This document shows positions 14,367 to 22,690 of a DNA stretch of 37,348 bases, in pieces. Under the pieces are notes generated by a model, which was given only the letters and a program-made list of their open reading frames with translations, was not told the origin of the DNA and ran no database searches. Position 1 is the stretch's first letter. Every line of letters begins with the position of its first letter. The stretch is from JADFRG01 sp036986135 (GTDB lineage Bacteria; Chloroflexota; Anaerolineae; Anaerolineales; E44-bin32). The stretch lies in assembly GCA_036986135.1 (NCBI GenBank), contig BTQZ01000022.1, positions 1 through 37,348 on the forward strand, read 5' to 3'. The translations under genes and the position numbers were made by a program.

Positions 14367-15762
14367 AACCAGTCAGCTTCGACTGCAGTCCGGAGAACGC
14401 AGGCTGATCCTCATAGTCGGCGATCTTCTTGCGGCCTCCATAGCGACTTTCGGAGCGATCGCACTGTGGTCACAAGTCGACTGGCTCGGCTTCTCAATGG
14501 ATTTTGTACGGGCGCGGGCTGCATGGTTCATCCTTCTCCCAGCGATATGGCTGGTACTTATGGTCAATCTCTACGACGTGCGTCGCGCCTCTTCCATGAG
14601 AGAAACCTTCAGGGCGGTGATTCTGGCTGCCACCATCGGTGGGTTCCTGTACCTGGCCGTCTATTTCACATCCGAGCCCGGCTCTCTTCCGCGCCTTGGC
14701 ATGCTCTACTTCCTGATCTTGGCCGTCCTCCTTACCTTGATCTGGCGATTCATCTACATTCAAGTCTTTACCGGCAGAGCATTCATGCGCCGCGTGCTTC
14801 TTATAGGTGCAGGCGAAAGTGGCCGAACTTTCTTGGAAGAACTAGTCCGCATAGAGCCACGACCATTTCTAATCGTGGGGCTCATCGATGACGACGAGTC
14901 AAAACACGGATCTTCGGTGAGCGGATATGACGTGATCGGTGGCAATTCCACGCTGCCCGATTTAATCGAGCAAGAGGATGTCTCGGACATTATCGTGGCA
15001 ATCACTGGGACGATGAAAGGCGATATGTTCCGAGCGTTGCTGGATGCCCAGGAGCAAGGCGTCGAAATCACAAGAATGCCGGCCGCCTACGAGGAGGTCC
15101 TGGGCCGCGTTCCGATCAACTACCTCGAATCAGACTGGCTGCTGAGATCTTTTGTTGACGAAGTCCGAGTCAGTGGCCTGTATCTGCTGACAAAGAGGGT
15201 GGTGGATATCGTTGGAGCATTGGTCGGCACGTCGGTATTGGTGCTCCTCGCGCCTTGGGTGGCCCTAGCCATTGTCCTTGAAACGGGTCGCCCGGTGATG
15301 TATTCGCAGACTCGGCTGGGGCAGGGCGCTCTCCAGTATAGAGTCCTCAAGTTCAGAACGATGGTCGCGAACGCTGAGCCGGAAGGCAAGGCGGAGATGG
15401 CGGTTCGGGACGATCCACGGGCAACCAGAATCGGGCGACTGCTGCGGCGGACCTATATTGACGAATTGCCTCAGTTCTGGAATGTTCTCCGCGGTGAGAT
15501 GAGCCTGGTGGGACCCCGACCGGAAAGGCCGGAGCTAGTGGAGGACTACGAAAGCTACGTGCCCTTCTATCGAGCACGCATCCTGGCCAAGCCGGGGATT
15601 ACCGGCTGGGCGCAAGTCAACTATGGCAAAGGCGCCTCCGTACAAGGCGCGGCGGAGAAGCTGGAATATGACCTGTACTACATCAAGCATCGGGGTGCGT
15701 GGATGGACCTATGGATCATCCTGCGAACCATTGGGAACGTGTTTGGATTGAGAGGGATCTAG
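14353..15762 (+). CDS. Undecaprenyl-phosphate sugar-1-phosphate transferase (WbaP/WcaJ-type)
   Basis: 469 residues. Four N-terminal membrane helices (about 20-135) are followed by a Rossmann-like CoA-binding-type region (RVLLIGAGESGRTFLEEL, about 145-260) and a C-terminal bacterial sugar-transferase domain (about 275-469). The last has the expected motifs KRVVDIVGA, YSQTRLGQG, VLKFRTMV, RTYIDELPQFWNVLRGEMSL (with the catalytic Asp-Glu pair), VGPRPERPE and KPGITGWAQV. It transfers a sugar-1-phosphate to undecaprenyl phosphate, the first step of repeat-unit assembly. AGAGG is about 7 nt upstream of the ATG. Its TAG stop shares its last base with the GTG of the next gene. Confidence 0.92.
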   Translation: MARAKTSQLRLQSGERRLILIVGDLLAASIATFGAIALWSQVDWLGFSMDFVRARAAWFILLPAIWLVLMVNLYDVRRASSMRETFRAVILAATIGGFLYLAVYFTSEPGSLPRLGMLYFLILAVLLTLIWRFIYIQVFTGRAFMRRVLLIGAGESGRTFLEELVRIEPRPFLIVGLIDDDESKHGSSVSGYDVIGGNSTLPDLIEQEDVSDIIVAITGTMKGDMFRALLDAQEQGVEITRMPAAYEEVLGRVPINYLESDWLLRSFVDEVRVSGLYLLTKRVVDIVGALVGTSVLVLLAPWVALAIVLETGRPVMYSQTRLGQGALQYRVLKFRTMVANAEPEGKAEMAVRDDPRATRIGRLLRRTYIDELPQFWNVLRGEMSLVGPRPERPELVEDYESYVPFYRARILAKPGITGWAQVNYGKGASVQGAAEKLEYDLYYIKHRGAWMDLWIILRTIGNVFGLRGI

Positions 15763-16703
15763 TGAGCTCGGTGCTTATCACAGGTGGTGCGGGTTTTATC
15801 GGCTCAGCAATTGGCCGCACGCTGGCGAAGAGGGGCCATCAAGTTAGAATCCTTGATGACCTCTCGAATTCGTCAGAGGCTGCCATCGCGGATATCAATG
15901 CCGAGCTTACTATTGGCGATATTCGCAATTCTGATCTTGTCATCGAGCTCGCGGAAGGCGTGGACTGGATCTTTCATCAGGCGGCCTTGGTTTCTGTCCC
16001 AGGGTCGATCGAGGATCCAATCGGCTGCTATGAGATCAATGTGGCAGGCACGCTCAGCGTGTTGGAAGCCGCAAGGCACGTGGGCGTAAAGCGCGTGGTA
16101 TTGGCCTCTTCGGCTGCTGTTTATGGCGAGTCGGGCGTGCCGGTGTCCGAAGATGCTCCCAAGCAGCCGCTCTCCCCCTATGCCGCTTCAAAATGGGCCA
16201 TGGAACAGGCAGCTCTGATGTACAAAGAAGTTTACGGGCTGCCCACCGTCTGCTTGCGCTACTTCAATGTCTACGGCCCACGACAGCGACCGGATTCGAT
16301 GTATGCGGCGGTGATTCCGGCCTTTGTCAATGCCATGATTCTTGGGGAACCGACCACAATATACGGCGATGGAGAGCAGCGACGTGACTTTGTGCACGTG
16401 GACGACGTCGTGCGCGCGAACCTGCTGGCAGCCGAAGGCGATGAGACAATCGGGAAAGTACTAAACATAAGTGGTGGCGGAGCGGTGACCATCAACGAGC
16501 TGGCAGGGATCTTGCAAGAAATTATCGCAGATGCACCGGCACCGGTTCACGGACCCTCAAGGGAAGGGGATATCTACTTCTCCGAAGCGATCATCTATCG
16601 AGCATGGGAAGCGTTAGAATATCGTCCAGAAGTCGCATTGGTGGAAGGACTGCGGTCCACGGTAGAATGGTTCCGCCAAGAACGGCTTCAAACCCCTCAG
16701 TGA
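15762..16703 (+). CDS. NAD-dependent sugar-nucleotide epimerase (UDP-glucose/UDP-GlcNAc 4-epimerase family)
   Basis: 313 residues, an extended short-chain dehydrogenase. The NAD-binding TGGAGFIGS is at residues 8-16. VFHQAA-like FHQAALVSVP, the catalytic Ser region VLASSAAVYGE, the YxxxK motif (YAASK), LRYFNVYGPRQRP and YGDGEQRRDFVHVDDV are all present. It should interconvert C4 epimers of a UDP- or dTDP-sugar to supply the cluster. The start is the GTG at 15762 because it overlaps the upstream TAG (TAGTG) and has GAGAGGGA just before it. A longer frame from 15699 lies wholly inside the upstream gene. The WbpP-like substrate (UDP-GlcNAc/GalNAc) is a guess. Confidence 0.88.
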   Translation: MSSVLITGGAGFIGSAIGRTLAKRGHQVRILDDLSNSSEAAIADINAELTIGDIRNSDLVIELAEGVDWIFHQAALVSVPGSIEDPIGCYEINVAGTLSVLEAARHVGVKRVVLASSAAVYGESGVPVSEDAPKQPLSPYAASKWAMEQAALMYKEVYGLPTVCLRYFNVYGPRQRPDSMYAAVIPAFVNAMILGEPTTIYGDGEQRRDFVHVDDVVRANLLAAEGDETIGKVLNISGGGAVTINELAGILQEIIADAPAPVHGPSREGDIYFSEAIIYRAWEALEYRPEVALVEGLRSTVEWFRQERLQTPQ

Positions 16704-18595
16704 AACCCCGAATTCAGATTCGCAACCGCACGATTCTGCTAGGCGACCTGGTACTGATCGTCACCGCGGTACTGGCCAGCTATGCCCTGCGGCTCGAGCT
16801 GGGGCCGGCGTTTACCTTCTACCTGCCCACCGCGTGGGTGATGGTGGCCGTTGCGCTCCTGGTCAAGCCGGTCATCTACTACTTCTTCGGTCTTTATCGC
16901 CGCTACTGGGTATATGCCAGCGTACGCGAGCTCAGGATCATTGCCGCGGCCGTAGTCACGGCCTCGGTGGCGGTGGCTCTGATCTTGCTTCTCATTGCGA
17001 GCCTGGGCGGATTGGCGCCCGGATTCCCTCGCTCGGTTATCGGCATTGATCTTGTCCTTTCATTGATAGCTGTGGGAGGGTTGCGCCTGACCGTTCGGCT
17101 CTTGGCCGAAAGTGGCCAAATCAGCCACCGAGGCAACGGCAACGGCCGCCCACACGAGATGGTGGTTGTTGGCGCCGGAGACGCGGGTGTCCTGGTCGTA
17201 CGGGAGATGCAGCGAAATCCGCAGCTCAACATGAAACCCGTCGCATTTGTTGACGACGACCCCGAGAAGCTGAAGAAAGACATCCACGGCGTTCGGGTCG
17301 CAGGTTCGCTTGCGGATCTGGAGAACGTGTTGCACCGCTATATCAAGCCCGAGGTCGTAATTGCTATTCCAACCGCACCGGGTACGGTGGTCCGAACGGT
17401 GACGGAAGTCTGCCAGCGCAATGAAGTGCCCTTCCAGACCATGCCCGGTATGTACGAGCTCATCGGTGGGAGGGTCAGCGTCAACCGGTTGCGCAAAGTG
17501 GATATCTCCGACCTGCTGCGCCGGGAGCCCGCGCATATCGTAGACACTGCGGTTGGCAAAACCATCGCAGGGAAACGCGTCCTGGTCACCGGGGCAGGGG
17601 GCTCGATCGGCCTTGAGCTGTGCCGACAAGTGCTGCGCTGGAATCCTGAGCACTTGGCGATGCTGGGTCATGGCGAGAACAGCATCTTCGAGGCGCTTCT
17701 CGACCTGAAAGAGGATCTCCCAGACGCCGACCCTCGGCCGATCATCGCGGATATCCGAGACGTAGACCGAATTCGCGAGGTGTTTGCGGATTATCGTCCC
17801 GAAGTCGTATTTCACGCCGCGGCGCACAAGCACGTACCGCTCATGGAGATCAACGTTGAGGAAGCAATCACCAACAACGTGCTCGGTACACAGAGCGTGG
17901 TACGCGCGGCCCTGGCTTCCGGTACGGAACGCTTGGTCCATATCTCCACCGATAAGGCTGTACAGCCTACGAGTGTCTACGGGGCGACGAAGCGGTTCTC
18001 TGAGCTGGTCGTGCGTGACGCGGCTGTGGGCCGCCGCCGCAATTTCGTGTCGGTGCGCTTCGGTAACGTGCTAGGCAGCCGCGGCAGCATGGTTCCGCTT
18101 TTCCAAAGACAGATTGCGAAGGGCGGTCCGGTGACCATCACTCACCCGGACATGAAACGTTTCTTCATGACCATCCCCGAAGCGGTCCACCTCGTACTTC
18201 AGGCGGCAAGCATAGGCCGCGGCGGGGAGCTTTTCGTGCTTCGCATGGGCGAACAGGTGCAGATCCTGGAATTGGCGCAGGATCTCATTCGGCTCTCCGG
18301 TCTGGAGCCGGGCAAAGACATCGAGATCGAGTTCACAGGAATCCGACCCGGTGAGAAGCTGAGCGAAGCGCTGTGGGATGAAGGGCTCGATTATGAGCCC
18401 ACGGTGCACCCGGATGTCGTCAGCGTGAACGATTCGGAAGTGCTTGAAGCGGATCAGCTGGATGCGACGATCGATGAGCTCGTTCGATTGGCGAAGGAAG
18501 GCGACACGGACGCAGTGGTCGGCCTACTCTCCGAACGTGTGCCGGGAAATCGACTCGGCGAAGCTCCACCCCCCGATCTAACCTACCTCTTTTAA
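16700..18595 (+). CDS. Membrane-bound UDP-sugar 4,6-dehydratase (CapD/WbpM/FlaA1 family)
   Basis: About 631 residues. Four N-terminal membrane helices (about 10-130) are followed by a first Rossmann-type region (MVVVGAGDAGVLVVREM) and then the catalytic SDR domain with TGAGGSIGLELCRQ (about 297-310), HAAAHKHVPLME, STDKAVQPT, RFGNVLGSRGSMVPLF and TGIRPGEKLSEAL. These enzymes convert UDP-GlcNAc to a 4-keto-6-deoxy sugar, the entry to amino-deoxy sugars in surface glycans. At the active site the sequence reads VYGATK (Y427, K431), whereas WbpM-like enzymes typically have Met at the Tyr position. The GTG at 16700 overlaps the previous TGA; an ATG at 16667 is an alternative. It is convergent with the next gene, 12 bp away. 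Confidence 0.88.
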   Translation: MKPRIQIRNRTILLGDLVLIVTAVLASYALRLELGPAFTFYLPTAWVMVAVALLVKPVIYYFFGLYRRYWVYASVRELRIIAAAVVTASVAVALILLLIASLGGLAPGFPRSVIGIDLVLSLIAVGGLRLTVRLLAESGQISHRGNGNGRPHEMVVVGAGDAGVLVVREMQRNPQLNMKPVAFVDDDPEKLKKDIHGVRVAGSLADLENVLHRYIKPEVVIAIPTAPGTVVRTVTEVCQRNEVPFQTMPGMYELIGGRVSVNRLRKVDISDLLRREPAHIVDTAVGKTIAGKRVLVTGAGGSIGLELCRQVLRWNPEHLAMLGHGENSIFEALLDLKEDLPDADPRPIIADIRDVDRIREVFADYRPEVVFHAAAHKHVPLMEINVEEAITNNVLGTQSVVRAALASGTERLVHISTDKAVQPTSVYGATKRFSELVVRDAAVGRRRNFVSVRFGNVLGSRGSMVPLFQRQIAKGGPVTITHPDMKRFFMTIPEAVHLVLQAASIGRGGELFVLRMGEQVQILELAQDLIRLSGLEPGKDIEIEFTGIRPGEKLSEALWDEGLDYEPTVHPDVVSVNDSEVLEADQLDATIDELVRLAKEGDTDAVVGLLSERVPGNRLGEAPPPDLTYLF

Positions 18596-18607
18596 GCCCC
18601 CACGTAC

Positions 18608-20077
18608 TCACTCATCCCAACCCGGCTGGTTCGCCGCCAGGCTCTGGATGTCGTAGTACCACTCCGCGCAATTGTTATAAAAATAATTGGGATCGGGCTG
18701 CAACTCAGCCACGTCCGGGATGATGTGGTCAATCAGCACCACTTCGATCTCCGCAGCTCCCGCGCGTCGCTCACTCAGAATATCAGAGTGGCGCGCGTCC
18801 CAAAAGCGAGCCCATCTCTGGTAGCGATCTAATCCATCGAGCGTGCTGACCATGCCTGCGAGAGCGTAAGCCCCGGCAATTACAGCTGCCACGCCCGCAA
18901 CTCGCAGTGCGGTCTTTTCGTACCTACGAGGTTGAGCCTCGAGAAGCGACCCAAGGATCGCACCGACCGCCGCGACGGCAAACGCCACCGCGAACGCGGC
19001 CAGGATCAATGCCCTTCCGACCGGATAGCTGGACTGAGCATAGGCGCTGGGGAACATAGAGGCCAAGATGACCAGAAGCGAAGCAACTCCAACCGACGCA
19101 ATCCCGATAAGAGCCTTTCGCCAGCTGCTAACGAGTCGGGACCCGGATTGTCGAGCGCTATGAGCCGCGAGCCAGAAGGCAACCGCAAATAGCGCCATGG
19201 CCGGTGCGATCTGCTGCGGAAAAACGCTGCGCATGTAAAGGTAGCCGTGATAGACGGAGAGCCGCAGCAGCTCCAGCAAGCTTCCGGCTTGATCAAGAGT
19301 CGCCAACCTCGATTCGTTTGAGGGGGAGAAAGCCAGGATCGCAATCGCCAATAAGGTTCCAGCCCCTGAGGCCACCATGATGGCAGTCACGGAAGACTTG
19401 GAGCGATTCACGGTTCTCGTGACGGCTATCGCGGCGATGGCTAACAGGCTCATCTGTACCACGGCGGCTGTTTCCGAATAGGCTCCCGCAAACAGCGAAA
19501 GCACGAAGATACCGACCAACGACAGAGTGGACGCCCGGGCGCCCTTGGCTTGTCGGACCATGATGGCCGCGATGAACGGATAGATGACCAGCGGCATGAG
19601 ATAGGGAAACATCCCCGATCGCCAATACAGCGATTGCACCAGCTGTGGCGTGATCAGCAGGGTGACGAGCATCAGCGCTTCGCCCGCCAGGATTGGCTCC
19701 AGCGCTTTGAGACGAACCCCGCCGGCAGACGCAGTTTCTCGCAAGAGGAGCACGAGACCGATAAGCCACACGAGGAGCACCAGAGCTGGAAGCACCGCGC
19801 TGGCAGCTGGACCTATCATGTCGGCGATACCGGATGAGATCGTCAATGAAAGGCGATTGCCGTGAAAGGGGCTCGGACCGGCGTACGTGTTCCAGATCGT
19901 CTGAAGGTAACCCTGCTGTCGGAATAGGCCCGCATAGCAGTAGTCGTCTCCTGAATAGCGCATGTTGAGGCCCGTCGCTGCGAATGCCGCGAGTGGGGCG
20001 GCAAAGGCCAGGGTCAGCCCGAACAAGGCGAGATCGTAGCCGCGCCAGCGGCGCGCGCGGGGCTCTTCAGCTGACAT
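18608..20077 (-). CDS. Multi-pass membrane protein, GT-C/DUF6056-like
   Basis: 489 residues with about 11 hydrophobic helices and a soluble C-terminal tail of about 60 residues (ending NNCAEWYYDIQSLAANQPGWDE). The first extracytoplasmic loop carries RYSGDDYCYAG followed by HGNRLSL. An acidic D-D/Y motif there, plus a downstream G-x-R, is the usual arrangement of GT-C glycosyltransferases and DUF6056-type proteins, which use lipid-linked sugar donors at the outer face. This suggests glycan decoration, in keeping with the convergent polysaccharide cluster, but the family match is from memory and the catalytic role is unproven. The start is the ATG at 20077, preceded by CAGGGG; an upstream GTG (20101) is possible. 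Confidence 0.6.
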   Translation of the reverse strand: MSAEEPRARRWRGYDLALFGLTLAFAAPLAAFAATGLNMRYSGDDYCYAGLFRQQGYLQTIWNTYAGPSPFHGNRLSLTISSGIADMIGPAASAVLPALVLLVWLIGLVLLLRETASAGGVRLKALEPILAGEALMLVTLLITPQLVQSLYWRSGMFPYLMPLVIYPFIAAIMVRQAKGARASTLSLVGIFVLSLFAGAYSETAAVVQMSLLAIAAIAVTRTVNRSKSSVTAIMVASGAGTLLAIAILAFSPSNESRLATLDQAGSLLELLRLSVYHGYLYMRSVFPQQIAPAMALFAVAFWLAAHSARQSGSRLVSSWRKALIGIASVGVASLLVILASMFPSAYAQSSYPVGRALILAAFAVAFAVAAVGAILGSLLEAQPRRYEKTALRVAGVAAVIAGAYALAGMVSTLDGLDRYQRWARFWDARHSDILSERRAGAAEIEVVLIDHIIPDVAELQPDPNYFYNNCAEWYYDIQSLAANQPGWDE

Positions 20078-20170
20078 ATCGGCCCCTGGAGATGAGATCA
20101 CTCACGGATTCGTACCGGCTCTTATTGGAAATCCTGGTTTCAGGCGGCAGGACGCACAACCTCGGCGAAG

Positions 20171-21646
20171 CTAGTCTGAGAGGAAGCCGTTGATCGGTTC
20201 GCGTTCGGTGCTGCCGACGGAGCGAATCCAGTCGAGAGGCGGCTGCCTCCAATCGATGCCGGTGTAAGTCGGGTTTGGATCGAACTTGAAGAATTCGTAG
20301 TAATTGCCGCCGGCATAAAGCGCTTCGGGAATCAAGACTCGATAAGTCGCCTCGAGATCGACGATCCGGCCGTCAGCCAGCCGATAAACATCCCCCTGCT
20401 CAGCAATGCCCGCCATCAGCGGACGGTGCGTTTCGATGGTCTCAATCAACTGCCTCCCGGTGATGTCTGCCTCAACCAACTGATTCGCAGTTGAAAGAAG
20501 CCCAATGATGACGCTTGGGCTGATATCTCCCGGAAAAAGATCCTGCTGCACATAGCGGGAGCTCGCCAAGGCCACATCCGCGCTTGGCCAGGCCTTGAGC
20601 CAGGGCTCGAGCAATAGAGCGGCCATCTGGGGTGATTTACGATCGATGGAGGGCTCCGCGAAGCCGATGACCTCCCAGATCGCCTCGTCCGTCCGAGCCC
20701 GCCAGTCATCGATGAGCTGCGCAATGTCCGGATCTTCACGGCCTGCCTTGTTGCGCACGAACTCGGTTTCCATCTCCACGATTTGGTCCGCATCTGTATC
20801 ATAGAGAAGGTCGACACGAGTGTAGCCACGGTTGAAGAAACCGCTTTCAACCAGCCGCACGCCGTCCACGACCTCGTTGATCTCTTGATGGCAGTGGCCG
20901 CCGCCGATAAAGCGGATATCGAGCTGCGCCGCAATAGGGGCAAGAGCACGGGTCTCACCCGCACAAACGTGGCCGACGATCAGCAACAGCTCAGCGCCCT
21001 CGTCGCGGGCGCGCTTGGCAATATCAGGCAGCACATCCGCATAAGGTAGGAAATCCAAATCTGCAACGTGCGCCGGCTGAGTGTCGACCTTCGTCTCCGG
21101 CGTCGTCAGTCCGATCACGCCGACCTTGATCCCGTTGACCTCAGTGACGAAATAAGGAACTGCGAAGTCCGGGACCTCGCCGGAGGCGCTCTCACGGATG
21201 TTGGCCGAGAGAAAGGGGAACTCGGCTTGGTCTGCGCGCTCCCGCAGCGCTTCCAGACCGAAATCGAAGTCATGGTTTCCGATAGCGGCCGCATCGTAGC
21301 CCATGTTGTTCATAACGTCCGTCATCGATTCGCCTTCCCACACCGTGGAAAGCGCATGTCCGGTCCACATATCGCCGCCGCTGAGGACCAGGAAAGGCCC
21401 ATCTTCCGTCAAACCCTCCCGCTGCTGCCACTTGTACGCCATGCCGGCCGAACCGCCGGTGTTCTGGTAGGGGCCCATCCAGCCGTGTTCGTCGTTTGTG
21501 TACAGAATGACGAGGCGACGGACCTTATCAGTTTGTCTTGAACCCAGCCCGGCCGTCGGCAGCAGGCTGCATGCGCCAACGGCAAAGGCGCCAATCAGAA
21601 GCAGCGCCAATCGCTTCAATGCGATTGACTTGCGGTTCGAGCCCAC
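20171..21646 (-). CDS. Lipoprotein 5'-nucleotidase / UDP-sugar hydrolase family phosphoesterase
   Basis: 491 residues. A lipoprotein signal peptide with lipobox VGAC (Cys26) precedes a calcineurin-like metallophosphoesterase domain with the metal motifs YTNDEHGWM (D52, H54), LSGGDMWTG, AIGNHDFDFG (N124, H125), GHVCAG and GGGHCHQE. The C-terminal 5'-nucleotidase substrate domain (about 320-490) includes ASSRYVQQDLFPGDIS and ADITGRQLIETIE. It should dephosphorylate extracytoplasmic nucleotides or related phosphoesters for salvage. The start chosen is GTG 21646, two bases past the upstream stop (one spacer base); TTG 21655 is an alternative. The longer frame to 21793 lies inside the methyltransferase gene. 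A 93-bp gap separates it from the membrane protein gene downstream. Confidence 0.85.
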   Translation of the reverse strand: MGSNRKSIALKRLALLLIGAFAVGACSLLPTAGLGSRQTDKVRRLVILYTNDEHGWMGPYQNTGGSAGMAYKWQQREGLTEDGPFLVLSGGDMWTGHALSTVWEGESMTDVMNNMGYDAAAIGNHDFDFGLEALRERADQAEFPFLSANIRESASGEVPDFAVPYFVTEVNGIKVGVIGLTTPETKVDTQPAHVADLDFLPYADVLPDIAKRARDEGAELLLIVGHVCAGETRALAPIAAQLDIRFIGGGHCHQEINEVVDGVRLVESGFFNRGYTRVDLLYDTDADQIVEMETEFVRNKAGREDPDIAQLIDDWRARTDEAIWEVIGFAEPSIDRKSPQMAALLLEPWLKAWPSADVALASSRYVQQDLFPGDISPSVIIGLLSTANQLVEADITGRQLIETIETHRPLMAGIAEQGDVYRLADGRIVDLEATYRVLIPEALYAGGNYYEFFKFDPNPTYTGIDWRQPPLDWIRSVGSTEREPINGFLSD

Positions 21647-21647
21647 T

Positions 21648-22472
21648 TTATTCAAGCTTTCTGAGGTGGATGAGCAAGGAGGTGACCCGGATGAACGGCA
21701 CTTCCTCGAACCCGTCCTTAACAATCCGGTTGAAGACCCAATCCAGCGGCTCGAGAACAATCCGTGGACTGAGGACCATATTGATGACGCCAATACTCGA
21801 AGGAGAGGCAGAGGAGTCCAAATGGATCTCGCTCGAGAGGCGCCTCAAGTAGGATTTAGGAGTGTAGTAGGCGTTGGCATTGCGATAACCGGCTGGAATA
21901 AGAGGGCCGAACACATCGAGCATCAGCGCCTTGCTGAGCGACAAAAGGCCCCTATGAGTCGGGAGCTTGATATCGATCGCATGCAGCAATTCGCCTCCAG
22001 GCTTGAGCAATCGATCCATGTGACGCCACACAGGCCGGATTAGATCGTAGGGCACGTGCTCGAGGGTCGAGGCGCTATAGATGCAGTCGAAGTAGCCCGA
22101 TTTAAGGGTCGAGGCGCTGGGGTCTCCAAGGCGTTCAAGCACGTAGTTGACATTGGGGTTGGTTCGAATGAACTCTTCAGGATCCTGACCCCGTCGCCAG
22201 AATGGTTCATCGCTGGTAATGCCAAAGTCATCGACTGCCCACATCTCGCAGCCATATTCGGAGGCCAGGTGGGCGGGAAGGGGCGAGTAGCCGGCGCCCA
22301 CATCGAGGACGGCTTCATCAGGCTTCCAATCTCGAGAAGTGGCAATCCACGGGTAGTCGAAGCCTTTGAGGCCAAAACCTGCTCCGACTACTCCTGCTTG
22401 CTTCCAGTCTACGAGCCTGGCGGCATCGGCGAGGTCAACTTCAATAATGCGATACTTGCTTTCGCTTGTCAT
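21648..22472 (-). CDS. Class I SAM-dependent methyltransferase
   Basis: 274 residues with a Rossmann-type methyltransferase core. Motif I is VLDVGAGYSPLPAHLA (about 57-72). It is followed by the acidic strand end WAVDDFG, then YFDCIYSASTLEHVPYD (motif IV-like) and the post-motif helix WRHMDRLLKPGGELLHAID. The substrate cannot be deduced. Its ATG overlaps the stop of the small upstream frame (ATGA), and it ends one spacer base before the 5'-nucleotidase start, so it is translated within that operon. The combination with FkbM- or glycan-related enzymes is not evident here. Confidence 0.82.
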   Translation of the reverse strand: MTSESKYRIIEVDLADAARLVDWKQAGVVGAGFGLKGFDYPWIATSRDWKPDEAVLDVGAGYSPLPAHLASEYGCEMWAVDDFGITSDEPFWRRGQDPEEFIRTNPNVNYVLERLGDPSASTLKSGYFDCIYSASTLEHVPYDLIRPVWRHMDRLLKPGGELLHAIDIKLPTHRGLLSLSKALMLDVFGPLIPAGYRNANAYYTPKSYLRRLSSEIHLDSSASPSSIGVINMVLSPRIVLEPLDWVFNRIVKDGFEEVPFIRVTSLLIHLRKLE

Positions 22473-22690
22473 CGGCCGAAAACCCCCAGCAATTTGTCGC
22501 TAACTTCACGGCGCACAAGATCCGCGGTCGGATCTTCTGCGTACTCTCTATGGTCAAAGAGGAGCGCCAATTGCTTCGGCGAGCAATCGAAGCCGGCGAT
22601 CTTCGCGCGGCAGTGGGGGAGATCACAGGCAATCGAAAGGCCAGCAAACTCATCAGCCAGCGCGACTATCTGACTACCTCTAAAGCTCAA
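22469..22690 (-). CDS. Small hypothetical protein (73 aa) coupled within the M42 operon
   Basis: A 73-residue frame that bridges the gap between the M42 gene and the methyltransferase. It overlaps the M42 stop by 11 bp at its TTG start and ends in an ATGA overlap with the methyltransferase start. The composition is protein-like, soluble and mildly acidic with three cysteines (one in DLPHCRAK, one in FDCSPKQ), and no signal peptide or membrane segment. I do not recognise the family. It is supported by the exact overlaps and by its filling an otherwise empty space in a tight operon. Against it stand the rare start codon and the lack of a ribosome-binding site. Confidence 0.4.
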   Translation of the reverse strand: MSFRGSQIVALADEFAGLSIACDLPHCRAKIAGFDCSPKQLALLFDHREYAEDPTADLVRREVSDKLLGVFGR

